The notes beneath the pieces are model-generated. The model was not told where the DNA came from. It saw only the letters and a program-made list of their open reading frames with translations, and searched no databases. Made by a program: the position numbers and the translations under genes. Shown in pieces: positions 1 through 8,100 of a DNA stretch of 64,000 nt. How positions within the stretch are numbered: position 1 is the first letter of the stretch; every line of letters begins with the position of its first letter. Source of the DNA: Pseudomonadota bacterium (lineage in GTDB: Bacteria; Pseudomonadota; Gammaproteobacteria; Xanthomonadales; SZUA-38); the NCBI GenBank assembly GCA_039033415.1, contig JBCCCR010000037.1, positions 1-64,000 on the forward strand. The letters run 5' to 3'.

Positions 1-302
1 CCGCAACTTCGGCGACCTCCGGCGTCTCTGAGATGGCGGCCTCAACTTCGGCACATGTCGGCATGAATTGGGTCAGCGCAGCGTCGCCGCCGTGGTGTGG
101 TCGGCAACGGACAGCTAGGAGAGTCGCATAACTCGTTTGCGGACAGCCGCACTGGCTCGAATAGTCGAACTACTGGAAAACAAAAATTTGGTGATAGCGG
201 CGAGGCATCCGAACCACACTGCCTGGGGCTCTGCGCGCTTAATCAGGTATTGGTTAGCCTGCCCGAGGGTAAGATATGTGCGAGCCGCCGGGCGGAAGAC
301 AA
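1..302. other. Window edge without a confident gene
   Basis: I find no convincing gene here. A short reading frame starts at an ATG on the minus strand at 64 and runs off the left edge after about 21 codons. It has no visible Shine-Dalgarno sequence and is too short to identify. A plus-strand frame also reads in from the edge and stops near 130. Either could be the end of a neighbouring gene. Confidence 0.3.
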
Positions 303-330
303 AAAAGTGGGATCCGAAGATCCCACTTTT
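303..330 (-). terminator. Rho-independent terminator of the cold-shock gene
   Basis: This is a perfect 12-bp inverted repeat, AAAAGTGGGATC at 303-314 and its complement at 319-330. Read on the minus strand, the loop is the very stable UUCG tetraloop closed by C-G, and the stem runs into six T residues. It lies about 40 bases beyond the stop of the cold-shock gene. The flanking A and T runs make it usable in both directions. Confidence 0.9.
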
Positions 331-372
331 GCTTTCTGGGAGTCTGGAACTCACGTTCCAGCCCGGATTTGA

Positions 373-579
373 TCAGCAGGGGGAAATATTCTCCGCCTGC
401 GGGCCTTTCTGGCCCTGCGTGACGGTGAATTGAACTCGCTGACCTTCTATGAGTGATCGGTGGCCTTCTCCGGCGATCGCCTTAAAGTGGGCGAATACGT
501 CAGGACCTGATTCTTGCTCGATAAAGCCATAGCCTTTTGCGTCGTTGAACCATTTAACGGTACCGGTAACGGTGGACAT
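373..579 (-). CDS. CspA-family cold-shock protein
   Basis: This 68-residue protein is a single cold-shock domain, an OB-fold that binds single-stranded RNA and DNA and typically melts mRNA structure. The two nucleic-acid-binding motifs are visible: RNP1 as KGYGFI (residues 15-20) and RNP2 as DVFAHF (27-32), after the usual N-terminal VKWFNDAKG. The length is standard for the family. The ATG at 579 is preceded by AGGA. A promoter is proposed at 735-762, which would give a leader of about 150 nt, like the cold-regulated leader of E. coli cspA. A strong terminator follows at 303-330, so the gene looks monocistronic. Which Csp paralogue this is, and whether it is cold-induced, cannot be told from the sequence. 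Confidence 0.96.
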   Translation of the reverse strand: MSTVTGTVKWFNDAKGYGFIEQESGPDVFAHFKAIAGEGHRSLIEGQRVQFTVTQGQKGPQAENISPC

Positions 580-734
580 AGTGATGTTCCTATCTAAATA
601 AGTTTGAAAATAAAGCCCGAGTGGGCGGATTCGCGTGAAATGCTGAGACTACTTATGAAAACAGGACGAGGTACAACAGACGAGACTTCGAAACAGCGGG
701 CATAAATACTTCGGCAAAACTTCAAGCTACATGA

Positions 735-762
735 AGCATATAGGCCATGGCGCGTTTGTCAA
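735..762 (-). promoter_or_regulatory. Candidate sigma-70 promoter of the cold-shock gene
   Basis: On the minus strand there is an exact TTGACA -35 element (762 to 757), a 16-base spacer, and TATGCT as the -10 element (740 to 735, four of six consensus bases). Transcription would start near 728, leaving about 149 nt of 5' untranslated RNA before the ATG at 579. The predicted start is inferred from spacing only. Confidence 0.6.
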
Positions 763-960
763 TGCGTTTGTTTTACAGATCATGGAATTCGTCGGTGCCG
801 GAGTCATTCAGCAAATCGCTCGTTGCCTGATGGTAATGAGGGAGACTGAACCACCCCGGGTTTTCCGGAGACTGTTTCGTGAGAGATTGGCTAAATCGTG
901 TCCGAAAAAACGGCACCCCATTTCACAGCTAGGCAATCATGAGTCTGCAGTTCGCAACCA
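763..960. other. Intergenic region, nothing recognised
   Basis: Apart from the cold-shock promoter at its left edge, I see no gene, RNA fold or clear signal here. A short plus-strand frame at 731-967 has no ribosome binding site and no protein-like composition. Confidence 0.4.
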
Positions 961-1022
961 TTCGTAATCCCCTTGGGGACGCCATAAATAAACCCGCTTC
1001 CGCGGGTTTTTTTATGGCGTCC
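961..1022 (+). repeat. tRNA-Glu 3'-end-like fragment with long palindromic hairpin
   Basis: Bases 961-984 resemble the T-loop, T-stem, acceptor strand and CCA end of bacterial tRNA-Glu (compare TTCGAATCCCC and GGGGACGCCA), but no cloverleaf precedes them. The end overlaps a 21-bp hairpin, 977-997 paired with 1002-1022 around a TTCC loop, with one mismatch. The hairpin includes an AAACCCGC/GCGGGTTT stem and a T-run, so it can act as a terminator. On the minus strand the segment 1045-1015 again looks like a tRNA 3' end, giving two such ends facing each other. A tRNA 3' end followed by a terminator is typical of integration-site remnants, but no integrase is present. Confidence 0.6.
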
Positions 1023-1160
1023 GCAAGGGTCTTGGTTCGAACCCCAGGTTCGACAAGTTGCGCCAGCAACTTGGACGCCGTAGCGAAGCGAAGGCGCCCC
1101 GCAGGGGTGAGCAGGCGACACTTCGCCTGCTAATCAATCCCCTTGGGTCTCCCCTAAGAG
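1023..1160. repeat. Structured repeat, copy 1
   Basis: Three hairpins lie in a row: CAAGTTGC (1054-1061) with GCAACTTG (1066-1073), CCCC/GGGG around GCA (1097-1107), and GCAGGCGA (1111-1118) with TCGCCTGC (1123-1130). A T-arm-like segment precedes them (about 1031-1050), and the copy ends with the sequence CCCCTTGGGTCTCCC. The same order recurs at 1198-1345 and three times at 10919-11170, with base changes that keep the stems paired. Short frames reading through it look like artefacts. Confidence 0.75.
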
Positions 1161-1175
1161 AGTCTCCTAATTTGA

Positions 1176-1196
1176 CCGCTTCAGCGGGCTTTTTTA
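1176..1196 (+). terminator. Short GC hairpin with T-run between repeat copies
   Basis: CCGC (1176-1179) pairs with GCGG (1184-1187) around TTCA, followed by GC and seven T residues. It occupies the place of the longer palindrome at 977-1022 and looks like a decayed version of it. It may be a weak terminator or simply part of the repeat. Confidence 0.4.
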
Positions 1197-1197
1197 A

Positions 1198-1345
1198 TGG
1201 CGCCCGCAAGGGTCTTGATACGAACCCCACGGTTCGACAAATTGCCGGCAGGCAATTTGGACGCCGAGCAAAGCGAGGCGCCCCGCAGGGGTAAGCAAAC
1301 GATACTTCGTTTGCCAAACAATCCCCTTGGGTCTCCCTCAAGAGT
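1198..1345. repeat. Structured repeat, copy 2
   Basis: This copy has the same three-hairpin order as copy 1: CAAATTGCC (1238-1246) with GGCAATTTG (1251-1259), CCCC/GGGG around 1281-1291, and GCAAACGA (1295-1302) with TCGTTTGC (1307-1314). Relative to copy 1, stem 1 has a G-C to A-T pair exchange and stem 3 has two paired exchanges. It ends with CCCCTTGGGTCTCCC. A degenerate further fragment of the leading part lies at about 1387-1432. Confidence 0.75.
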
Positions 1346-1500
1346 AACCCCCTCAACCGACTGGGCAGCGGGCCTTTTTTATAGTGCCGCCAAGAGTCTT
1401 AGTTCCAACGCCTGGTTCGACACGTTGCGCTAACGCCTTTTTTCGACGACGCGCACCGAGTGCCTCTGCCGCGATCACAGCACGGTGATATATTTCGCGT
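1346..1500. repeat. Degenerate repeat fragment upstream of the sigma gene
   Basis: The stretch CAACCGACTGGGCAGCGGGC, followed by a T-run and a GCCGCCAAGAGTCTTAG segment, matches the right flank of the repeat cluster near 11,200 and the start of the other copies. It sits directly upstream of the sigma factor gene. I recognise no promoter in it. Confidence 0.4.
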
Positions 1501-2046
1501 ATGCATCGTGCGGATCTAACGATCACGGACATCCTAAATGAATCCGAGGACGGCGATGAAGCCGTGCGCGCCGCGTTTCCGCTCATTTACAAAGCGCTGG
1601 AGGATCTCGCGTCGGGATATCTGCGCAAAGAGCGCGAGGGGCACACGCTGCAAACCGCCGACTTGGTTCATGAAGTGTTCCTGAAGATGGCGGGCCGACC
1701 AAGGATGCAGTTAAGGGGGAGAAAACACTTCCTGGTCGTGGCAGCGGCCGCAATGCGCCGGTACCTCGTCGATTATGCGCGGAGAAAGAACGCTTCGAAA
1801 CGCGATGTTCGACACGCAGCGCTGTTCCTGAAGGATACGGAGGATGACCCTGTCGATCTGCTTGCGCTTGATGCGGCTCTGACGCGTCTCGGGAAGATTG
1901 ATCAGCGTCAGGCGCAGATGGTCGAGCTACGGTTTTTTGGGGGGGCAAAAGCCGAAGATATCGCGGAGATATTCGACATCTCGACGGCAACGCTGTCCCG
2001 GGAGTGGTGGGTCACCAAGCTTTGGCTTCGCAGGGAACTGTCTTGA
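1501..2046 (+). CDS. ECF-type RNA polymerase sigma factor (Sigma70_ECF/TIGR02999-like)
   Basis: This 181-residue protein is an ECF sigma factor of the group usually found beside Ser/Thr kinases. Region 2 spans about residues 22-100, with LQTADLVHEVFLKM at 50-63 and MRRYLVDYARRKNASKR at 85-101. Region 4 spans about 122-180, with a helix-turn-helix around DIAEIFDISTATLSRE and the ending WLRREL. No anti-sigma gene is adjacent. The next gene is a Ser/Thr kinase whose probable TTG start overlaps this stop by four bases, so the two are likely made together. By analogy with the family, the kinase may control sigma activity, but that is inference. The ATG at 1501 has no strong Shine-Dalgarno sequence. 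A second pair of the same type is at 61,204. Confidence 0.9.
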   Translation: MHRADLTITDILNESEDGDEAVRAAFPLIYKALEDLASGYLRKEREGHTLQTADLVHEVFLKMAGRPRMQLRGRKHFLVVAAAAMRRYLVDYARRKNASKRDVRHAALFLKDTEDDPVDLLALDAALTRLGKIDQRQAQMVELRFFGGAKAEDIAEIFDISTATLSREWWVTKLWLRRELS

Positions 2047-4937
2047 CGACAGACTCCGTCCTGTTTCAGCGAGCAAAGGCGATTCTGCTGGATCTTTATG
2101 ATGTGAGCGAGGCGGCACTGGAGCGAACAGCTGTCGATGCCTGTAACGGAGACTCGCAGCTGGAAGCGGAAGTCGTTTCACTACTTGCGGGGATAAATAC
2201 GAGCGATTCCGTTGTAGAAGGCTCGGTCCTGAGTGTCGTCAGGACCCTGAAGGAGGCGCACTCCGAGATCCCTCAGATCGAAGGTTTCACGGATCTCCGG
2301 GAGATCGGCCGGGGCGGCATGGGGGTCGTGTATCGCGGACGATCGACTGGACTGATTGAGCGGCCGGTTGCTATTAAGCGAATTGCCGGGCTGCAAAGCG
2401 AACGTGATCGGGTTCGTTTCGACGAAGAATGTGAGTCGCTCGCCCGCTTGAGTCATCCGCATATCGCAACGGTTTATCAGTCGGGAGTCGACGACAACCG
2501 CCACCCTTACGTGGCGATGGAGTGGGTCGATGGTGCTCCCATCACGGAGTACTGTGACGCTGAACAATTGACGGTTTCGCAGCGTATTCAGCTCGCCATT
2601 CAGGTATGTGATGCGATTTCTTATGCGCACGAACGCGGGATACTGCATCGGGATATCAAACCTCCGAATGTTCTGGTGACCGAGCAGAGCGGTAAGCCGC
2701 TGGTAAAAGTCATCGATTTTGGCATCGCATCTCGGCTGGATACCCCGGGTGGGCAAACCGCTTCTACCAGCCTGGGCACCCCCGGCTACGTAAGCCCCGA
2801 GTTGATAACCAGCAACGGCAGCCTCGTTCCCGACACGAGGAGCGACGTTTACTCGCTCGGTGTTCTGCTGTACGAGCTCGTTGCTGGAAGCCGCCCCTTC
2901 GGCGATGTGGACCCGAGCCAGGCCTGGGCTCAAATCACTTCGCAATCGCCGCCTTCACTCTACGCGTGTGTTTCTCGATGCGGTGCTCGTGGGCAGGAAC
3001 ATATCGCCGCGGCTCGCGGCGGTAGTACCGGAGAGCTAAGTAAGAGCACTCGGGGAGACATCAGCCTGATCGCCGAGAAGGCGGCGGCGCTAAATCCTGC
3101 CGACCGGTATGGAAGCGCGGATGCCTTGCGCCGAGATCTAATCGCGCACACCAAGCACATGCCTATTGCTGCCCGCGATTTGACAGGAACCTATGTCGCC
3201 GGACGGTTTCTCCGACGCCACTGGCCCGTGGCTGTCACCCTTGGACTATTCGTCTTAGCGTTGGCTGGCGGCGTCATAGCCGCATCGCTACAGGCGCAGA
3301 AAGCCAACCGTCAGGCAGAACTTGCCCGCTCGGCGAAAGCGGAATCCGACCGGGTGTCTCAGTTTCTGGTCGACGTGTTCCGCACTGCCGACCCACAAAC
3401 CACCAATCCGCGAAGTGTCAATGCCGCCGATATCCTCAGTGCCGGACGCGATAAGGCAGAAAGCGAATTGGCCGACAACCCTCGAGTATTGGCACGGGTA
3501 CTTCGTCTGGTCGGTAATATCTCTGCCAACCTTGGTGACCTTGAGGAGGCGCAATCGCTCCTAGAACAATCGGCCGACATTCAGCGCAAAAACGCATCCG
3601 TTGGCGATAGGCCCGGTAAGGACCTCGCCGATACGCTCTTCGCGCTGGGGCGAGTGCAGAGCCTCCGGGCTAAGGATTCAGCGGCGATTGCGACCCTGGA
3701 AGCGGCACGCGATATGTATTCAGCAGTCGTCCCGCAAGATCTTCCGGGGATCGCTAACGTCAACAATACGCTGGCGAATTTGTATTGGAAAAGGTGGGAT
3801 CTTGAGCGGGCGGCGCAGTTGCACCGTCGAACCCTATCGCTGCGTCAGGAGTTGCTGGGCAACCGGCATCTGGATGTGTCGGTTTCCATGATCAACCTGG
3901 CTGCGGTTTTGCTGACACAAAGCAGCCATGCGCCTTCTCAGGTCGAAGCACAAAACCTGCTGGAGGAAGCGCTCGTCATTATGCGCGAGCAGCTGCCTGA
4001 GGAGCATCTGTGGATCAAGCAGGCGCAAGCAAATCTCGCACTCACGCTGTTCCGGCAGGGTGATTCTGAGCGCGGTCTTGACGTGCTTCACTCGTTGCTG
4101 AATGAACAGGTGGAGCGGTTGGGTGAAACTCACCAGGACGTCATCCCGACGCTTACCAATATCGGTGACCATCTACTTACCTCGGGTCGGGCTGACGAGG
4201 CGCTAGTGTACTTTCGCCGGGCCAATGCCGCCGCAGGCGCGGTTTGGGACGAGCGGCACCCCGATTTTGCCCGGACGCTGTCCCGCCTCGGGGGCGCGCA
4301 TTTCCGGATGGGAAATCTGGAGGACGCCCGGCAACACTACGAAAAAACCCGGACCATTTACGCCAACCACTATGGCGTAGATCACCTCCAGACCATGCTC
4401 AGTGAGCAGCGACTGGCGCGACTGGAACTGGCACAAGGACAGTATGGAGAAGCGGAGGCTCGTCTCGAGCGCGCTCGTAAGTTCTTTGCGGAACAACCGG
4501 AATCCATTGTGTTTCGACTGCTCTCGGTCGATCGCGATCGGCTGGCGTTGCGGCTAGCAACGCAAACCGACACGACCGAATTTCGTGATCTGATAGATCG
4601 CCACCTCAAGGCGGATCTACATGACTGGCGTCACCTCTACAGCGCGTACCTTTTGTCCGCGCGAGCCGCCTACGCCAGCAATGATATCGAGCGGTTGAAG
4701 GAGCACGTGGCAGCGCTGCTGCGTGTGGAGGAGGGGCGACAGGTTCCGGACCACCTGAAGCTCGAGCGAGAATCCCTTCAGGCCGCGCTGAGTCAAAGGC
4801 GCGGCGATCTGGAAACGATGAATTCTGCCGTCGAAGCCATCAATAGCCAGTTGGAGAGAGCAGGATCGACGATTCCGTTCGCGACTCGTCAATCAGTCCA
4901 GTCACTGTTGGCGACCTTGAGAACCCGGCAACCTTGA
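2043..4937 (+). CDS. Membrane Ser/Thr protein kinase with C-terminal TPR domain
   Basis: This protein of about 964 residues (counted from a TTG at 2043) has a cytoplasmic PknB-type kinase domain, one membrane segment and a long TPR region. Kinase motifs are intact: glycine loop GRGGMG (about 89-94), VAIK lysine (about 111), HRDIKPPN (202-209), DFG (225-227) and GTPGYVSPE. A hydrophobic stretch at about 394-414 follows, then repeated helical pairs typical of TPR_10/TPR_12 to the C-terminus. I chose the TTG because AGGGA lies seven bases upstream and it gives a TTGA overlap with the sigma stop. An ATG at 2004 in the same frame is possible but would overlap the sigma gene by 43 bases. The kinase probably acts on, or with, the sigma factor; its TPR region may bind a partner. 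No substrate can be named. Confidence 0.92.
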   Translation: MTTDSVLFQRAKAILLDLYDVSEAALERTAVDACNGDSQLEAEVVSLLAGINTSDSVVEGSVLSVVRTLKEAHSEIPQIEGFTDLREIGRGGMGVVYRGRSTGLIERPVAIKRIAGLQSERDRVRFDEECESLARLSHPHIATVYQSGVDDNRHPYVAMEWVDGAPITEYCDAEQLTVSQRIQLAIQVCDAISYAHERGILHRDIKPPNVLVTEQSGKPLVKVIDFGIASRLDTPGGQTASTSLGTPGYVSPELITSNGSLVPDTRSDVYSLGVLLYELVAGSRPFGDVDPSQAWAQITSQSPPSLYACVSRCGARGQEHIAAARGGSTGELSKSTRGDISLIAEKAAALNPADRYGSADALRRDLIAHTKHMPIAARDLTGTYVAGRFLRRHWPVAVTLGLFVLALAGGVIAASLQAQKANRQAELARSAKAESDRVSQFLVDVFRTADPQTTNPRSVNAADILSAGRDKAESELADNPRVLARVLRLVGNISANLGDLEEAQSLLEQSADIQRKNASVGDRPGKDLADTLFALGRVQSLRAKDSAAIATLEAARDMYSAVVPQDLPGIANVNNTLANLYWKRWDLERAAQLHRRTLSLRQELLGNRHLDVSVSMINLAAVLLTQSSHAPSQVEAQNLLEEALVIMREQLPEEHLWIKQAQANLALTLFRQGDSERGLDVLHSLLNEQVERLGETHQDVIPTLTNIGDHLLTSGRADEALVYFRRANAAAGAVWDERHPDFARTLSRLGGAHFRMGNLEDARQHYEKTRTIYANHYGVDHLQTMLSEQRLARLELAQGQYGEAEARLERARKFFAEQPESIVFRLLSVDRDRLALRLATQTDTTEFRDLIDRHLKADLHDWRHLYSAYLLSARAAYASNDIERLKEHVAALLRVEEGRQVPDHLKLERESLQAALSQRRGDLETMNSAVEAINSQLERAGSTIPFATRQSVQSLLATLRTRQP

Positions 4938-5114
4938 GCACTCAGCAACCAAACTCCTGAGTCTGGATGGGTATATGCTCGCCCTAGATGTTCTCGATAC
5001 TCGCAAACTGCGGCTGTTCGAACCATTTCGTGAACCAGCTGAAGCATTTTTATCTTCGCTCTCGCCTCAACAGTTCGTTGTCCCCATCAAAAGTGTTGCG
5101 ACGAATCGGCGTCA

Positions 5115-8100
5115 TCACCAGCGAATCGTGACGTTGTCGCCATGCAGCGATTGCCATTCGCCCTTCGTAATCGCGCCGTCCTCGAATCGGACCAACTGAA
5201 TCTGTAGGCCCATGGCGGTTATTCGCCCATACGTCTCAACGTAAGCGGGCGTGGTGGGGTGCTTCGCGCGCATAACAAGCGTGGGTGCGGCTCTCTCAAG
5301 CGCTCGCTCCTCCAGAGAAGCCTTGCTGAGCACGATAGACCGGGACTTGAACGACCCGTTAATCACCGGTGTTTCAAATCCGTCGACGAACAGTACATCC
5401 GGATCCTGTCCAACGTTCACCCGGAAGGTTTGGCTGGCCGCTGTGTCGACACCGCCGTTTGCGGTGCCTCCGTTGTCCGTGACCGTGACGGCGAAAGTCG
5501 CCGATCCGTTGCTGCCCGAAAGCACTAAGGACAATCGCCCGTTGTCGTCGACGGTGATCAGATCGACAACGCCGTCGGGATCACTGACCGTGGCCACGTC
5601 GATACGCTGCACCAGTTGGTCTATTTCGTTTGGACCTAGGGTGGTGACGTTGACGAAGCCATCGACAACCTGCACACCTGCGGTTCCGGCGCTGAAGCTC
5701 TGATCGCCGAGCAGTGAAAACTCAGGTGGATCATTGACCGGTGTAACGGCTAGTCGAGCCGTCGCCATGGCGGGTGTCCCCGCATCATCCTCGATCGAGT
5801 AGCTGAGGCTGGCCTCTCCAAAGAAATCGTCCAGGGGCGTCACCCGAACGGTGTCGTCGGCCGGATTGCTTGTGCCCCCGTCATCGACGGTCGCCAGCAC
5901 TCCGGCAATGGCGCTGACTTGTGTGATGCGGATGCTATCCGTGGAATCACCCGCTCCCGCGCTATCGTTTGCAAGGAGCGAGCTTGCAGGAATGGCCTGC
6001 GTATCTGCACCCTCTAAGACCGGCGTTAACAGGTCGTCCGAGGCAGTGGGTGCATCGTCGATGTTGCTAACTGTGATGGTGATTGTTGCTGCGTCGGTGT
6101 TTCCGAACCCGTCCGTAACGGTGTAGAGCACGCTCGCGACGCCGCTGGTGTTTGCAGGCGGTGTGTAGTCGAACGAGCCGTCGGCGTTGAGCGTCATCAT
6201 GCCGCCGATGCCCTGGGCAACGAACGTTCCGGAAGAGTTGACGGAAAGTGGGTTGCTTTCAGGATCGGTATCGTTGTCGAGTACGCCGGGAGCGCTCACC
6301 GACAGCGCTCCATTCTCGTCGCTGGTGTAATCATCGTCGACGGCAACCGGGGGCTGATTGTCCAGTCCAACGCGAACGGTAACCGTGCCCGTCGCCTGCG
6401 CGGTACCGTCTGTGATGTCGTAAGTGAACACGTCCAGTCCACTCACATTGGCCGGTGGTGTGTAATTGAATGAACCATCACTATCTGCCGTCAAGGTGCC
6501 GCCCGGGCCGGAGACCGGCAACACGCTCGCAGCTACGACGGTAAGCGTATCGCTTGTATCAACGTCAGTATCGTTGGCGAGCAGGCCGGATACCGAATCG
6601 ACGACCAGGGCGGTGTTCTGATCCGTTGTGTAGCCATCGTCGTTAGCGAACGGGGCGTCGTTAGCGCCGTCAACGCGGATAAAGCCGGCACCTGTCGCCG
6701 TCAGTCCACCCGGATCCTCAACCTCATAGGAGAAGCTGACGGCCCGGATTTCGCCATCGTCCAGGTCCTCAAAGGCTCCTTGCGGGTCGAAGACGAACAC
6801 GTCCGACGGGGTCGCCTCAACCCGTCCGGAAACAGGCTGTTCCGTGATCCGAAATGTGAGAACAGAATCATCGATGTCGCTAGCGATGAAAGTACCTGAC
6901 GTGGTGGTGTCCTCGGCCGCGGAGAGCGCGGGCAGACCGGGTGTTGTTGGCGCATCGTTCACGCCTTCGACGTTAACCGTGATCGTATTGCTGGCGCTTG
7001 CGTTCTGTGCGTCCGTCGCGGTGAAGTCAGCCGTTACCATGGCAGATTCTCCTTCACCCAGCGACTGGAACTCAGGTTGCGCAGCGTCGAACGAAAAGGT
7101 CTGGTCGTTGTTATTCGTGAAGCGGGCATCGACCGCGTCGAAAACGACGGTCAAGGTATCGGTTGCGTCTGCATCGCTTACCGGGAACCCGAACGTCCCC
7201 GAGGCATCTTCGTCGATGGTCACGCTGAGTGGTGCCGCAACGGGATTATCGTTGGCGCCGAGCACATCGATGATGAGAGCCGTAGTCGCTTCTGCGAATC
7301 CATCCGTAGTGGTGTAATCCACAGCCTGCGAAGACGTTTCTCCGGCAGCCAAAAACTCAAAGTCGCCGGTGCCGTCGAAAAAGAAGGTGCCGTCCTGGTT
7401 GAGTGTCACTTCGGCCCCTGACGAGAAAATAAAGGACTCGCTGGTGTTGGTATCGGTGATTGGAGAACTCGCCAGTGCACTGACGGAAATCGCGCCGCCG
7501 TCTTCGTCATCAACGGCGTCCGTGTCGTTGGCGAGAACGCCGTTATCGTCCTCTGTCGCGGTAGCACCTCCGTCGCTATCCGTATTGGTTCGTGCGGCGG
7601 TATCTTCGCTGACGGAATAGCGATCACCCAGCGCCACGGGCGCGTCGTTGATGATCTCCACTGCACCGATATCGCAATCACCGCCCGCAGCACCATCTGC
7701 GTCCATCGGGCGCGCCATTCCGCGCTGATCGGTGCTCGTACAGCTAGCTGAGGCGTCTACAAGTACGGACCCACTCTGCGGAAGGATGGTGGGCGTATCG
7801 CCGCCGTTGTCGGCCAGCACGCCCAGGTTGATGGCCTCCAGCGTGGCGGTGGTTGCACCGCTGCAATTGGTGTCGGTCGAGATAACGTCGGTTAGCGTAC
7901 CCAATCCATTCAGATTGCAATCGCCGCCGTCGCCGGCGATCACGCTGTTGGTGATGGTCAGCGGAATTGGTCCCCCACCGAAGGCGTACGCGAAGATGCT
8001 TCCGCCCTGGGTCGCCGTATTGGAAAAGAAGGTCGCGTCGTTGATGCGCAGATCGCCGCCGTAAAAATATAAGGTGCCGCCGAAGTCAGCCGCCTGGTTT

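Noticed and set aside
731-967. 78-codon plus-strand frame
   Set aside because: It overlaps the cold-shock promoter region, has no Shine-Dalgarno sequence and ends in the tRNA-like fragment.
899-984. Complete tRNA-Glu gene
   Set aside because: Only the T-arm and acceptor end match. The D-arm and anticodon arm do not fold, and the 5' acceptor strand is missing.
1012-1433. Several short overlapping frames on both strands
   Set aside because: They read through the hairpin repeats. The repeated peptides (for example LTPAGRLRFAP types) come from the repeat itself, not from a gene.
2181-2945. 254-codon open frame on the minus strand
   Set aside because: Antisense to the kinase domain at 2043-4937, whose catalytic motifs are certain.
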